Assembly: GCA_023052935.1 (NCBI GenBank)
Contig: CM041295.1
Span: 19,096,880-19,160,879 of the forward strand
Direction of reading: 5' to 3'
Length of the DNA: 64,000 nt
From: Piezodorus guildinii
Taxonomy: Eukaryota; Arthropoda; Insecta; Hemiptera; Pentatomidae
In this document: piece after piece, positions 1-9,594 of the stretch
Layout: the number at the start of each line of letters is the position of its first letter
Position numbering within the stretch: the first letter of the stretch is position 1
Position numbers and translations under genes: made by a program
The notes under the pieces: generated by a model
The model's database searches: none
What the model was told of the DNA's origin: nothing
What the model saw: only the letters and a program-made list of their open reading frames with translations

Positions 1-130
1 TCAACTTTATATCGATTTTAAAAAGGCTATAGACCGTCAGAAGCTATATAACATCATGATTGGACAGGGAATACCTTGAAAGTTAGTAAACCTAGTAGAG
101 ATGTGTTTGTCGGAAGCATTCCATAAAGTT
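1..130 (+). pseudogene. RTE-like LINE reverse transcriptase, fragment 1 of 3 (left copy)
   Basis: Frame 3 reads as the early RT region of a non-LTR retrotransposon (YIDFKKAID, then a 1-2 residue disturbance, then LVEMCLSEA). The element starts outside the window. It is cut at 130 by Jockey element E1 and resumes at 6071, with the 11-bp TSD tccataaagtt on both sides (120-130 and 6060-6070). After removal of both insertions the three pieces line up as one RT. Assignment to the RTE group is from general resemblance of the C-terminal part and is moderate. Confidence 0.7.
120..130. repeat. Left TSD of Jockey element E1
   Basis: tccataaagtt is present here and again at 6060-6070, exactly at the poly(T) end and at the 5' end of E1. 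This is the product of target-primed reverse transcription. Confidence 0.9.
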
Positions 131-141
131 TTTTTTTTTTT

Positions 142-505
142 AAATTGCTTTATTGAGAAGTAATACAATCTGCCACTATCTTGGGCAATAAGTATTAGAG
201 ATAAAAGAAGTCATTCATTCCATATGTACAAAGTAAAACAAACAAAAAATAAAATACCTCAATAAAAAATGAAAAAAAAAAATAAAATAAAATAAAATAA
301 GTGAAATAAAATAAAATAATTATAATCTTGGCCACATTCATACCTATATACAATATTTACATACTGCCCCTGGGAACTCCGAATCGAACCTCTGCATCCA
401 GAAATGGATGCCGAAGCACAATGTCAGGAGATCCCAGCGCCTCTCAGTCAGCCGCGTCACCAATCTAGTCAGTGGAGACAGTGAGGGCGCTAGAGCCACA
501 CACTC
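142..505 (-). other. E1 3' untranslated region (long type)
   Basis: This lies between the ORF2 end and the poly(A). It includes A-rich simple sequence near the tail (240-320) and a GC-richer block (365-500) similar in layout to the 3' UTRs of E2, the copy at 10470-12132 and the solo 3' end at 48266-48720. On the minus strand a perfect 7-bp stem with a 4-nt loop sits at 394-411 (GCATCCA/TGGATGC). Confidence 0.75.
394..411 (-). promoter_or_regulatory. E1 3' UTR stem-loop (second hairpin)
   Basis: GCATCCA and TGGATGC pair perfectly around a 4-base loop. The same place in E2 (6751-6772) and in the + copy (11755-11782) holds a hairpin of quite different sequence, so pairing rather than sequence is kept. 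The role is unknown; binding by the element's own RT or Gag is an inference. Confidence 0.5.
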
Positions 506-2661
506 TCAGGCATGAGTGGAGAAGTTGGCCATTGCCAGCACTCCAGTTGCGTATTTTAAGAGATCTCTCGGCCGCTGCCGCCTCAACCGACGAGGAGGGT
601 TGTAAGGATGGTTGGTACTAGATAGAGATTGTGCCAGAGGATTAGGAAGAAGAGTAAGTTTCTGATGGAAAGTTGAGAATTTGGATGGGATGAGATCAAG
701 GACATAAGGGATCTTGAGGTCATGATGTAAGGTCTTGTTTGTAACATAATAGGGAGCATTGACTATTGTTCTAAGGACTTTGGACTGAAAGGATTGGATA
801 CGTTTGATGTTCGAAAATTTAGTAGTACCCCATAGTTCAATTCCGTAGGTGCACATAGGTTTGAAAATTGTCTTGTAAATTAATAGTTTGTTTCCAACGG
901 AAAGTTGTGATGTTCTGTTCAGTAGTCTGTATAACTGTCCGTATCTTCTGTTGAGCTCTTGTCTTTTAAGTCGAGTATGTGGGTTCCAGGTCAGTCTTTT
1001 GTCTAGTAGGAAACCCAAATACCGGACTGTGTCGGAACAGGGAAGTGGTATAGAGTTGAAATGAACTTGTGGACAGGATTTACGTCGGATGGTGAAGGTG
1101 ACGTGCTTACTTTTGGTTTGATTGACTTTGATGCGCCAATTATCGCACCAATGTTCAATCAAGGAGAGGTGTCTTTGGAGATGGAAAGATGCTAGTTCTG
1201 GGTCTGAATGGGTTGATAGAATGGCAGTATCATCGGCAAAAGATGCTAGGAAGGTATCAGGATCTAAAGGTATATCAGCTGTAAACAAGATATAGAGGAC
1301 AGGACCTAGGACGCTTCCTTGAGGTACGCCGGCCTCGATTGGGTAACAAGAGGAGAACTCTGAACCACAGCGGACTCTGAAGGAACGGTTAGAGAGATAG
1401 GATCTTAGGATTAGATATAGGGATTGGGGTAATACGGATTTTAGTTTGAAAAGCAAGCCATCGTGCCAGACCCGGTCGAATGCCTGAGCAATGTCCAGAA
1501 AGGCACCAGTGCAGTACTGCTTGTTTTCAAGTGCAGAGGATAAATGGTCAACCACTCTTAGACCTTGCTGTACAGTGGAATGCCCGGAGCGGAATCCGAA
1601 CTGGTGGGAAGGAATTTCAATTAACTGTAGGATACGCTTAAGTAGGATTTTTTCAAAAATTTTTGAAAGGATAGGGAGGAAGCTGATTGGTCTGTAGGAT
1701 GAGGCGTTGTTGTGAGGTTTACCAGGTTTAAGAAAGAGGATAATAATGGAGTGTTTCCACAACAGAGGAAAGTGGGCTGTGCGGAGGATACAATTATACA
1801 GGTAAGTAAGGAATATAATTGCTTTTTGAGGCAGTTGTCGAATGATCTTGGAGCAGAGGAGGTCATGGCCAGGAGATTTACGAGGTTTTAGTTTATTTAT
1901 AAGGAATTTGACCTCAGAGGGGTTAACAGCTTTAGGAGGTAGAGAGAGAGGTATTGGTGAAGAGAGGAATTCTTCTACGCCATCAATATGAGTGGAGTTG
2001 TGGTTGGGATGGGGGGGGGGGATATGTTAGATAGGTACTGGGAAAATTCTTCTGCTCTAGTCTCCTCTGACGAAGCCCAGGAACCATCAGCTCGTCGGAG
2101 AGGATGTGTGATGGTATGATGGTTAAGTACCTTTTTGGTTATTCCCCAGAGAGAATTGTCGGTTACGGATAATGAGGAGAGGTAGGAATTGTAGAAGTTG
2201 GATCTAAAGGAATCTAATTTCTGTTTAACTAATTTGGTATAATAGTTGTAGGATTTCCGATCGTCTGGGTGCCTGGTTCTTTGCCAGAGGATTCTGGAGC
2301 ATCGCTTAGTGTGGATTAGATCTAGGAGGTCTTGGGGTATAGGATTCTTCTTGTAGTGAAGAGGGGAAGGGGTAGGTGAAGATGCATTCCAGGCTGCTTG
2401 TTGGATGAGGGTGGTGAAGGAATTAACAGCATCGTCTAGTTCTTGAGGAGTTTTAAGGGATACTCTGAGGTCTATTGCATCGGTTATGATTTCACGGAAG
2501 AGGGTCCAGTTAACTGGGCCTCTTAGGAATGACGGAGGAGGGAGTTTTAGTATAGGTGATAATGAAAGAGTTAGGATAAGAGGGCTGTGATCTGAAGATA
2601 GGTCATCGAGCCGGGAGACAGAATGATTTAGCGGTCCTAGGCCTTTGTGGATGAAGATATC

Positions 2662-2662
<1 letters not shown>
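506..2662 (-). pseudogene. E1 ORF2, reverse transcriptase part
   Basis: Read on the minus strand from the nested-insertion junction at 2662, this covers the end of the endonuclease, the linker and the whole RT. Visible RT motifs: LFLKPGK, SYRPIS, HQFGFRSGHS, GAFLDIAQAFDRVWH, GVPQGSVLGP and the catalytic SFADDTAIL. From about 2010 down to 506 I read no stop. A run of G's on the + strand near 2011-2020 shifts the frame, so the upstream linker is in another frame. The usual end (RDLL then stop) is lost, and 17 extra residues run through the 27-nt hairpin to a TGA at 506. The nested LINE at 2663-3680 separates this part from its endonuclease. Confidence 0.85.
518..544 (-). promoter_or_regulatory. 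27-nt LINE hairpin after ORF2 (E1 copy)
   Basis: Minus strand: outer stem GGAG/CTCC, inner stem TGGC/GCCA (the fifth pair C-A is lost), loop AATG. It has the same 27-nt geometry as the other copies listed here. In E1 it is overlapped by the extended ORF2 reading frame because the usual stop was lost. Confidence 0.7.
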
Positions 2663-2695
<33 letters not shown>

Positions 2696-3680
2696 TTTTT
2701 ATTGAGTAAAAATACAATCTGTCCCAATTTGGACATCAATAGTAGTGCTGAATGATATACATACATACATACTACATTCATACAATATTTACACAGTATA
2801 AAATTACAATAAAATATATACACAATAATGAATCAATACAATAAAGTCATGAATTCACTTATACCTATATACACATACACACACTCATACATACATCACA
2901 TTGAGTGGAGAATCTAGCCAGTGCTAGAACTCCAATATATTTACAAAAGGTCGCGGGGCCACTGCCGTTTCAACCTTCTAGGTGGGTTGTATGGATGAGT
3001 GGAGCTGGATAGGGATTGAGCTAGAGGATTAGGATGATGAATGAGATTCTGGTGGAATTTGCAAAATTTGGATGGAATTAGGTCTGAAATAAATGGAACA
3101 TTAAGGTCATGGTGCAAGGTATAGTTGGAGACATAATAAGGAGCATTTACTATTGTACGGAGGACTTTGGATTGAAAGGATTGAATGCGTTTGATGTTAG
3201 TACGTTTAGCTGTCCCCCACAGTTCAAGTCCGTATGTCCAGATGGGCTTCAGTATTGTCTTGTAGATTAATAATTTGTTGTCAACTGTAAGTTCAGATTT
3301 TCTATTGAGTAGTCGGCATAACTGTCCGAAGCGTCGGTTGAGTTCTTGTCTTTTAAGTCTTGTAAGTGGGTTCCAAGTCAATCTTTTGTCTAACAGTAAG
3401 CCAAGATACCGGACTGTATCTGTGAGAGGAATTGGTAATGAGTTGAAATAAACTGGCGGACAGGATTTTCGTCTAAGAGTAAAAGTTATGTGTTTACATT
3501 TGGCTTCGTTCACTTTTACACGCCAGTTATTACACCACTGTTCGATAAGGAAAAGGTGTCTCTGAAGGTTTAAGGATGCTACTTCAGGATCGGAACTGGA
3601 TGATAGGATGGCGGTGTCGTCTGCAAAAGTTGCCAGAAATGTATCAGGATGTGTAGGAATATCAGCAGTGTAAAGGATGT
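2663..3680 (-). mobile_element. 5'-truncated Jockey-type LINE nested in E1
   Basis: Poly(A) appears as T's at 2663-2687. It is followed on the minus strand by a short-type 3' UTR (2688-2940) and the last part of an ORF2 whose RT begins at the ILYTADIP region. It is flanked by the TSD agatatct (2655-2662 and 3681-3688). Sequence and 3' UTR are very close to E4 at 58692-60843, so both probably belong to one young subfamily. Confidence 0.9.
2907..2933 (-). promoter_or_regulatory. 27-nt LINE hairpin (nested copy in E1)
   Basis: Minus strand: GGAG/CTCC outer stem, CTAGC/GCTAG inner stem, ACTG loop, 7 nt after the ORF2 stop. Confidence 0.75.
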
Positions 3681-4257
3681 AGATATCTAGTAGGTCGGGA
3701 TTACGGCTATGATCGGTGGGCCAATAGGTAGGAGAGTCGGGAGAGAGGATGTTACTATGGGTGGAACAGAGTGCAGACTGCAGGGTTCGCCCGCGAGAAT
3801 TCGTAGTTCTAGCCCCCCACTGCTGGTGTTTTGCATTTAAGTCTGCACCTATAAGGAAATGATGGTCCAGAGAATTTAGGAAGGAATTAAATTGGATTGT
3901 GGAAATTGGTATTTTAGGCGGGGAGTATGCTGCTACCACTGTTAAAGGAAAATGACTGGTTTGTATTTTTATAGCAGTGGTTTGAAGAAAATCATGAGCT
4001 GGTAGGGGAAATGAGTGGTGGGAGAGGGAGTTATGGATGATGACCGCAGTGCCGGCATGAGCTATTCCGTCGGGATGGTCTGTTCTGTATATTTGGTAGT
4101 CAGGGATGTTGAATAATCGTTTGTTGGTCAGTCGTGTTTCAGTTATAAGGGCTATGTCAATATGTTTGTCATGTAGTAATGTAGTTAGTTCGTTAACGTG
4201 ATTTCGAACTCCATTCGCATTCCAAAGGAGAATGGAAAAGGACTTTTTTGGTGTCAT
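2941..4257 (-). CDS. Chimeric ORF: E1 endonuclease fused in frame to nested LINE RT tail
   Basis: This is a 438-residue open frame. Residues 1 to about 189 are the AP-type endonuclease of E1 ORF2 (LLWNANGVR, ALITETRLT, GADLNAKHQQW, DHSRNPDLLDI) and start at the normal ORF2 ATG abutting the ORF1 stop. At about 3687 the frame passes into the nested LINE and continues from ILYTADIP through FADDTAIL to the normal RT C-terminus (RDLL, stop). The SDH end of the endonuclease and all RT fingers are missing, so neither enzyme should be complete. It is an accident of insertion that left the frame open. Whether it is expressed is unknown. Confidence 0.75.
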   Translation of the reverse strand: MTPKKSFSILLWNANGVRNHVNELTTLLHDKHIDIALITETRLTNKRLFNIPDYQIYRTDHPDGIAHAGTAVIIHNSLSHHSFPLPAHDFLQTTAIKIQTSHFPLTVVAAYSPPKIPISTIQFNSFLNSLDHHFLIGADLNAKHQQWGARTTNSRGRTLQSALCSTHSNILSPDSPTYWPTDHSRNPDLLDIYILYTADIPTHPDTFLATFADDTAILSSSSDPEVASLNLQRHLFLIEQWCNNWRVKVNEAKCKHITFTLRRKSCPPVYFNSLPIPLTDTVRYLGLLLDKRLTWNPLTRLKRQELNRRFGQLCRLLNRKSELTVDNKLLIYKTILKPIWTYGLELWGTAKRTNIKRIQSFQSKVLRTIVNAPYYVSNYTLHHDLNVPFISDLIPSKFCKFHQNLIHHPNPLAQSLSSSTHPYNPPRRLKRQWPRDLL

Positions 4258-5623
4258 TTATGGATTTCTGGGGACTTGGATTAAGTTGGATACTAAGTTT
4301 GTTAACAAGGAGATGAGAGGGGTAATAAGGGATTTGAGCTCAGTCAGGAATGTATTCATGGTGGCAGTTAAATCAGTAGAGGTGGTAGGAGGAGGAATAT
4401 AGGAAATTCGGTGTGGACTGGACTTTTGGGTATCGGTCCTAGGTTGTGTGGAAGGGTTATGTAGATGTTGGTATTGAGGGTAGGAATCTTGGGGTTGGGA
4501 TTGAGGTTGAGCCGGCGGTTGGGCGAGAGATTGTTGTGTCTCAGCTTCTTCCAGCATTTGGGCATATGAGACCCCTGAGTTGACGGTTCTAGAGGGTTTC
4601 CTTAGCGGTCTAGGGACTACGTCTTGACGAGGTGCTACCTGCAGTCTTGACTTTAAGATCTTGTAGGTCTGACACCCCTTGTAGTTGGCTGGATGTCCTT
4701 GGTGACAGAGTGCGCAAACTGCAGGAGTTTGTCTGGTTTTAGTGCATTCCTCCGTCTTATGCTGTCCTCCACATCTGACCCAGCGTGATAAATGGTGGCA
4801 GTACCGCTTCGTATGTCCGTAAGCTTGGCAGTTATGACACTGAACTATGTCTTTCTTGACATATGGTTTTTCTACTACAACTCTTGTGTAGTAGAGGCGG
4901 TTGACAGAATAAATGTTTTCAACCCCGGGGGATCTTTCAAGATCAACAAAAAAGAGAGGTAGTGGTATTTTGTTTCTTTGACCGGTCTGCTCTCTATTTT
5001 CTTTTGTGACATTTACGATTTGTCGAATTTCGAATCCCATGGAGGTGAGCTCGTCTTTGATTGCATCTGTAGGGTGTCTGCGTCGAAGGGTGCAGGTGTC
5101 TTATCACTACCCTAAGTGCTCTATCTTGTTGGAGCTGATATGTGTGGAAGTCAGCTTTTGTGTCACACAAGTATTTTACAATTTTTCTGTATGCCTCTGG
5201 AGTGTCTGGCAGTAATTTTGTGTCATTTGTACTGCTGATACAAATGTATGTTCCAGAACCCGCAACATTATTTAATTGTTGACACAGCAATTGAAAATTT
5301 TTTATGTTTTTTATGAATATTGGAGGCGGTTTAGCCTCCCTGGGAGCTGGTGCTGCCTCCATGTTGTCTTCAGGGGTGTTAGATAGCACCTGATACGGGT
5401 TGGGGGTGAAGAAGGGAGATTCTTCTGTCGTAACCTGAGAAGAGGTGCCAGGTCGGGGCTCCATGTTTTCTACTGAGCTGCCGGGTGTTACAGTATTATT
5501 ACCCTTGCGTTGTGATATTCGAGATTTATGTTTTGGGGGAGAATTAGTAGGAGTAGTCCCTAAGCTCCTACTTCGTTTATTGTTTGTCGTTTTACTAGAC
5601 ATCACCATGTGAAAATATCTCAT
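4258..5623 (-). pseudogene. E1 ORF1, Gag-like zinc-knuckle protein, frameshifted
   Basis: The start is chosen at 5623 (MRYFHMVMSSK), which matches the start in E2 and E3. The N-terminal part (5623 to about 5075) has a basic, Ser/Pro-rich head, then ESPFFTPNPYQVL, PPPIFIKNIKNFQLL and ADFHTYQLQQDRALRVVIRHLHPST, as in Jockey Gag proteins with a pre-C2HC region. Near 5065-5085 the frame shifts. The second part (5040-4258) has the knuckles CHNCQAYGHTKRYC, then WVRCGGQHKTEEC (first Cys replaced by Trp), then CALCHQGHPANYKGC. A Pro/Gln-rich tail ends at TAA, immediately followed by the ORF2 ATG. Confidence 0.85.
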
Positions 5624-6059
5624 TTCATATTGGCTACGAGGGATGAAATAATATAGTGTATGAAAAGACGGAGAATAGAGAGAGAAAAAAAAAATAAAAT
5701 AAAATAAAACTGTCCAGAAGACGTAACTAATTACGTAGGCGCGGAGAAAAATGACAGACGTGGAGTATCCTCCCTCTTGGGCCACTGGAGGCACACTGCC
5801 CGTGGGAATGGGGAGAGCAGTCCAATATGTCCAGGTACCCGTCCGCCTAATACTCTCACACACTATTATTATGCTGTTTAATACAACTTAATAATCAAGT
5901 GATTACTCACAGATTGTAGGTTCAAATGAGAATACAGATGAAGTAATTTCATTACACTAAGTTCATTACTTGAAAGATAACTATATCACTAAGAAATAAT
6001 GAAGTTTTAGAGAGACGAGATATCATGTGGTTAATGAAACTAGCGCTTGCGCAGAACTC
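5624..6059 (-). promoter_or_regulatory. E1 5' untranslated region with presumed internal promoter
   Basis: This lies between the ORF1 start and the 5' terminus. The end reads GAGTTCTGCGCAAGCGCT on the minus strand; E2 starts GAGTTCTGCGCATGCGC. Jockey-type elements carry internal RNA polymerase II promoters at their first bases, so a promoter here is expected from family knowledge. No TATA-like signal is obvious. A + strand open frame and a - strand open frame in this span are not convincing genes. Confidence 0.5.
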
Positions 6060-6070
6060 TCCATAAAGTT
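6060..6070. repeat. Right TSD of E1
   Basis: tccataaagtt, identical to 120-130. Confidence 0.9.
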
Positions 6071-6435
6071 AGAATCGGTTATAATTACTCCAAGAGATTT
6101 GTGGTGCGATCGGGTTTGAAACAGGATGACTCCCTTTCACTTGTTTTGTTTAATATAGCTTTAGAATATGTCATAGAAAAGGTGATGTGTACCGAGAAAG
6201 GTATAAATATGGGTGACAATATTCCGGTTTTGGGATATGCCGATGATTTGGTACTGTTATATGAAGACTCGGAAACCATGCAACTAAATACAAGTGTGTT
6301 AATAAAAATCGGTAAAGAAATAGGACTGGAATTAGATACCGACGAGACGAAATATATGATTAGTAGCAGTAACGGTGGCGATCTTGGTGATATTGATGTA
6401 TCAGGGCAACCTTTTGAACACATAGAGAAATTCAA

Positions 6436-6441
<6 letters not shown>
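6071..6441 (+). pseudogene. RTE-like LINE reverse transcriptase, fragment 2 of 3 (left copy)
   Basis: The open frame around 6047-6440 reads as the central RT: RIGYNYSKRFVVRSGLKQDDSL, SLVLFNIALEYVIEKV and the catalytic box GYADDLVLL, then LELDTDETKYMI and FEHIEKFKY. It is cut at 6441 by E2 inside the FKYLGS region and resumes at 12911. The first residues of the open frame before 6060 come from E1, not from this element. Confidence 0.8.
6432..6441. repeat. Left TSD of Jockey element E2
   Basis: tcaaatattt occurs here at the poly(T) end and again at 12901-12910 at the 5' end of E2. Confidence 0.88.
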
Positions 6442-6475
<34 letters not shown>

Positions 6476-6750
6476 TGAAAAATATTACAATTTGTTGCAT
6501 AATGAACAGTAGTAATAGAGATGTAGTACACATTCATACAATATATACAGCCAATAATGATAAAGTCAATTTACATAAAATCGGAAATAAATAAATTCAA
6601 ATATATACAAAAAAAAAAGCAACAAGAAACAAATCAAAACAACAACCTGTAGTAGAGATAAATACAAGTTGGGAAATAAATAAAAATCATACAAGCATAC
6701 TTAACTATATACAATATATACAATCAGCCAAGGAACCCTAGACTCGGCTG

Positions 6751-6772
6751 CTCCCCCCACAAGTGGGGGGAG
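6751..6772 (-). promoter_or_regulatory. E2 3' UTR stem-loop (second hairpin)
   Basis: CTCCCCCCAC and GTGGGGGGAG pair perfectly around a 2-base gap. It occupies the same place as the E1 hairpin at 394-411 and the one at 11755-11782, with different sequence. Confidence 0.55.
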
Positions 6773-6878
6773 AAGCGGAATCCAAGAGATCCCAGCGCCT
6801 CCCACTCAGCGCTTCACTGGTGTATGCCAGTGGAGGCCGAGCCAGAGCGGAATAGCCACAAACATACAGTACATGAGT

Positions 6879-6905
6879 GGAGGATCTGACCAGTGTCAGA
6901 ACTCC
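6879..6905 (-). promoter_or_regulatory. 27-nt LINE hairpin (E2 copy)
   Basis: Minus strand: GGAG/CTCC outer stem, CTGAC/GTCAG inner stem, ACTG loop, 10 nt after the ORF2 stop. Confidence 0.8.
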
Positions 6906-6915
6906 AGATAAATGT

Positions 6916-9594
6916 TTACAAAACGTCGCGGGGCCACTGCCGTTTCAATCTTCGAGGAGGATTGTAGGGATGGGTGAAGCTGGAAAGCGATTGAGCAAGA
7001 GGATTAGGATGATGAAGAAGGTTCTGATGGAATTTGGAGAATTTGGATGGTACCAGGTCTAAAATAAATGGAATATTAAGGTCATGGTGTAGGGTACAGT
7101 TGGTAACGTAATAAGGAGCATTAACTATTGTTCGGAGGACTTTGGATTGGAAGGATTGGATACGTTTGATGTTAGAATGTTTAGTTGTCCCCCATAGTTT
7201 AAGTCCGTAGGTCCATATAGGTTTCAGTACTGTCTTATATATTAGTAATTTGTTGTCGACTGTAAGATGAGATTTTCTGTTTAGTAATTTGTATAACCGG
7301 CCGAATCTGCGGTTGAGTTCTATCCTTTTAAGTCTCGTATGTGGGTTCCACGTCAGTCTTTTGTCTAGTAAAAAGCCAAGGTACCGGACTGTGTCTGAGG
7401 AAGGAAGCGGTATGGAATTGAATTTAACTGTTGGACAGGATTTAAGTCGAAGGGTGAAGGTGACGTGTGTACATTTGCTTTCGTTCACCTTAATTCGCCA
7501 AGCCTTACACCAGTCTTCGACAAGGGAAAGGTGCCTTTGGAGATTTAGAGATGCTACTTCAGGATCGGAATTGGATGATAAAATGGCTGTGTCGTCAGTA
7601 AATGTTGCCAGAAAGGTATCGGGATCGGTAGGGATATCGGCGGTGTAGAGGATGTAGAGGACGGGTCCTAAGACGCTGCCTTGAGGAACACCGGCCTCAA
7701 CAGTATAATGTTTGGAAAATTCGGAACCACAGCGAACTCGGAAGGAGCGGTTTGATAAATAGGATCGGAGGATTAGGTATAAGGATTGAGGTAAATGGGT
7801 TTTGAGCTTAAAGAGCAATCCCGGGTGCCACACCCGGTCAAAAGCTTGAGCTATGTCCAGAAAGGCACCCGAACAATACTCCTTGCACTCAAGGGCAGAG
7901 GAAATGTGATCCACAACTCGGAGTCCTTGCTGAACTGTGGAATGTTGAGAACGAAATCCAAACTGATGCGAAGGAAAATTTTTAAATTTATCTAGGATTC
8001 GTTTTAGTAGGAGCTTTTCGAAAATTTTTGAGAGGATCGGAAGTAGGCTAATAGGTCTGTAAGATGACGTGCTGTTGGAAGGTTTGCCTGGTTTCAGGAA
8101 AAGGATGATAGTTGAATGTTTCCATAAGAGAGGAAAATAGGTAGTGCGTAGGATACTGTTATAAAGATATGTAAGGAATGTAATGGCTTTCTGTGGAAGT
8201 TGTCTTAAGATCTGAGGCGTGAGGAGATCATATCCAGGGGATTTACGGAGAGGAAGCTTTTTAAGAAGATATTTGACCTCAGAGGGATTAACTGCTTTAG
8301 GAGGTAAGGAGAGTGGTATTGGCGAAGTAAGGAACTGTTCAACTGTTGAAGTATGGTTTGGATTCAACTCAGGATGAGGAGTGAAAACTTTGGAAAGGTG
8401 CTGTGCAAATTCCTGGGCCTTATCCTTGTCAGAAGCAGCCCAGGAACTATCACCGCGCAGGAGAGGATGGGAAATCGTGTGAGTATTCAGGATTCTCTTC
8501 GTGACATTCCACAGGGAATTGTCACGAGTCGAGAGAGAGGAGAGGTAGGAATTGTAGGATTGGGAACGAAAGGTCGCCAACTCCCGCTTTAATTTTCTAC
8601 AATAAAAGTTATAAGAGCGGCGATCTTCTGGGTGGCGGGTGCGTTGCCATAATGCTCTGGCTCGGCGTTTGGTGTTGATGAGGTCCGTCAGGTGTTGTGG
8701 TAAATGGCATTTGTAAGGAATAATTTGGGATTGTTTAGGAAAGGAGGCAGTCCAGGCAGCTTGTTGAATCAAGGTTGTAAAGGAATATACGGCATCATCA
8801 AGGTCAGAAGGGGTTTTGAGAGTTACTCTGAGGTCGATATCATTGGTGAGGATTTCGTGGAAGAGGTTCCAGTTGATGGGGCCTCTGATGAATGACGGTG
8901 GGAAAGGTTTCGGAATAGGAGTCATGGATACATTTAGGATTAATAGACTATGATCAGAGGATAGTTCATCAAGGCGAGTTACGGAATAGTTCAGGGAGCC
9001 TAATCCGCTGTGGATGAAGAAGTCGAGGATGTCTGGATTACGGTTAGGATCTGTTGGCCAGTAGGTAGGGGAATCGGGAGGTAGGAGATTAAGGCGTCTG
9101 GAGTTGAGTGCAGATTGCAATGTCCGTCCACGAGTATTTGTGGTTCTGCAACCCCATTGTTGGTGCTTCGCGTTTAAGTCTGCACCCAGAATAAAGTGAT
9201 TCCCCAATGAGTTGAGAAAGGAACCAAATTGGGTAATAGAAATAGAATTTTTAGGAGGGCAGTATGCTGATGCGATGACTAGCGGAAAGGAAAAGGTCTT
9301 GATTATAATAGAGGTGGCTTGTAGGAAATCGTGGGCGGGAAGTGGGTGTAAGTGATGGGAGAGGGATCGGTTGACAATGACAGCAGTACCGGCATGGGCT
9401 TTGCCGTCTGGATGGTCTGTCCGGTATGTTGTGTATTCAGGTATTTTGAAGTACTGTTTAGTGGTTAGTCTAGTTTCAGTAATGAGTGCAACGTCAACTT
9501 TTTTGTCTTGGAGTAAGGCTGTAAGTTCGTCAGTGTGAGTTCTAACACCATTCGCATTCCATAGGAGAATAGATAAGGAGTTAGGTGAGGTCAT
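6916..9594 (-). CDS. E2 ORF2: AP endonuclease plus reverse transcriptase, uninterrupted
   Basis: 892 residues, the usual length for Jockey ORF2. Residues 1 to about 225 are the AP-like endonuclease that nicks target DNA: LLWNANGVR, ALITETRLT (catalytic Glu), LGADLNAKHQQW, NPDILDFFIH and LSSDH. About 450-740 is the RT: LFLKPGK, SYRPISLLPI, HQFGFRSQHS, GAFLDIAQAFDRVWH and GVPQGSVLGP. The catalytic box near residue 667 reads FTDD, where E3, E4 and the + copy have Y/FADD; this substitution beside the two Asp may impair it. There is no RNase H. The start ATG directly follows the ORF1 TAA in the same frame. It acts in cis on its own RNA by target-primed reverse transcription (family knowledge). Confidence 0.95.
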   Translation of the reverse strand: MTSPNSLSILLWNANGVRTHTDELTALLQDKKVDVALITETRLTTKQYFKIPEYTTYRTDHPDGKAHAGTAVIVNRSLSHHLHPLPAHDFLQATSIIIKTFSFPLVIASAYCPPKNSISITQFGSFLNSLGNHFILGADLNAKHQQWGCRTTNTRGRTLQSALNSRRLNLLPPDSPTYWPTDPNRNPDILDFFIHSGLGSLNYSVTRLDELSSDHSLLILNVSMTPIPKPFPPSFIRGPINWNLFHEILTNDIDLRVTLKTPSDLDDAVYSFTTLIQQAAWTASFPKQSQIIPYKCHLPQHLTDLINTKRRARALWQRTRHPEDRRSYNFYCRKLKRELATFRSQSYNSYLSSLSTRDNSLWNVTKRILNTHTISHPLLRGDSSWAASDKDKAQEFAQHLSKVFTPHPELNPNHTSTVEQFLTSPIPLSLPPKAVNPSEVKYLLKKLPLRKSPGYDLLTPQILRQLPQKAITFLTYLYNSILRTTYFPLLWKHSTIILFLKPGKPSNSTSSYRPISLLPILSKIFEKLLLKRILDKFKNFPSHQFGFRSQHSTVQQGLRVVDHISSALECKEYCSGAFLDIAQAFDRVWHPGLLFKLKTHLPQSLYLILRSYLSNRSFRVRCGSEFSKHYTVEAGVPQGSVLGPVLYILYTADIPTDPDTFLATFTDDTAILSSNSDPEVASLNLQRHLSLVEDWCKAWRIKVNESKCTHVTFTLRLKSCPTVKFNSIPLPSSDTVRYLGFLLDKRLTWNPHTRLKRIELNRRFGRLYKLLNRKSHLTVDNKLLIYKTVLKPIWTYGLKLWGTTKHSNIKRIQSFQSKVLRTIVNAPYYVTNCTLHHDLNIPFILDLVPSKFSKFHQNLLHHPNPLAQSLSSFTHPYNPPRRLKRQWPRDVL

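Larger units (their letters stand above)
131..6059 (-). mobile_element. Jockey-type LINE E1, full length but broken
   Basis: Reading on the minus strand: a 5' end starting GAGTTCTGCGCA at 6059, ORF1 (5623-4258), ORF2 from 4257, a 3' UTR and a poly(A) seen as T's at 131-141. An 11-bp TSD flanks it. ORF2 is split by a nested LINE at 2663-3680, so the element proper is about 4.9 kb. The 5' terminal motif is shared with E2, which supports full length. It interrupts an RTE-like LINE. Frameshifts in ORF1 (near 5065-5085) and in ORF2 (G run at about 2011-2020) make it inactive. Confidence 0.9.
6474..6915 (-). other. E2 3' untranslated region (long type)
   Basis: This contains the 27-nt hairpin (6879-6905), a GC-rich block (6730-6860) and a perfect 10-bp stem at 6751-6772, then an A/T-rich tail ending in 30 or more A's (T's on +). 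Confidence 0.75.

Noticed and set aside
2011..2023. Long G run in E1 as a programmed frameshift site
   Set aside because: Other copies lack the run; slippage or sequencing error is simpler.
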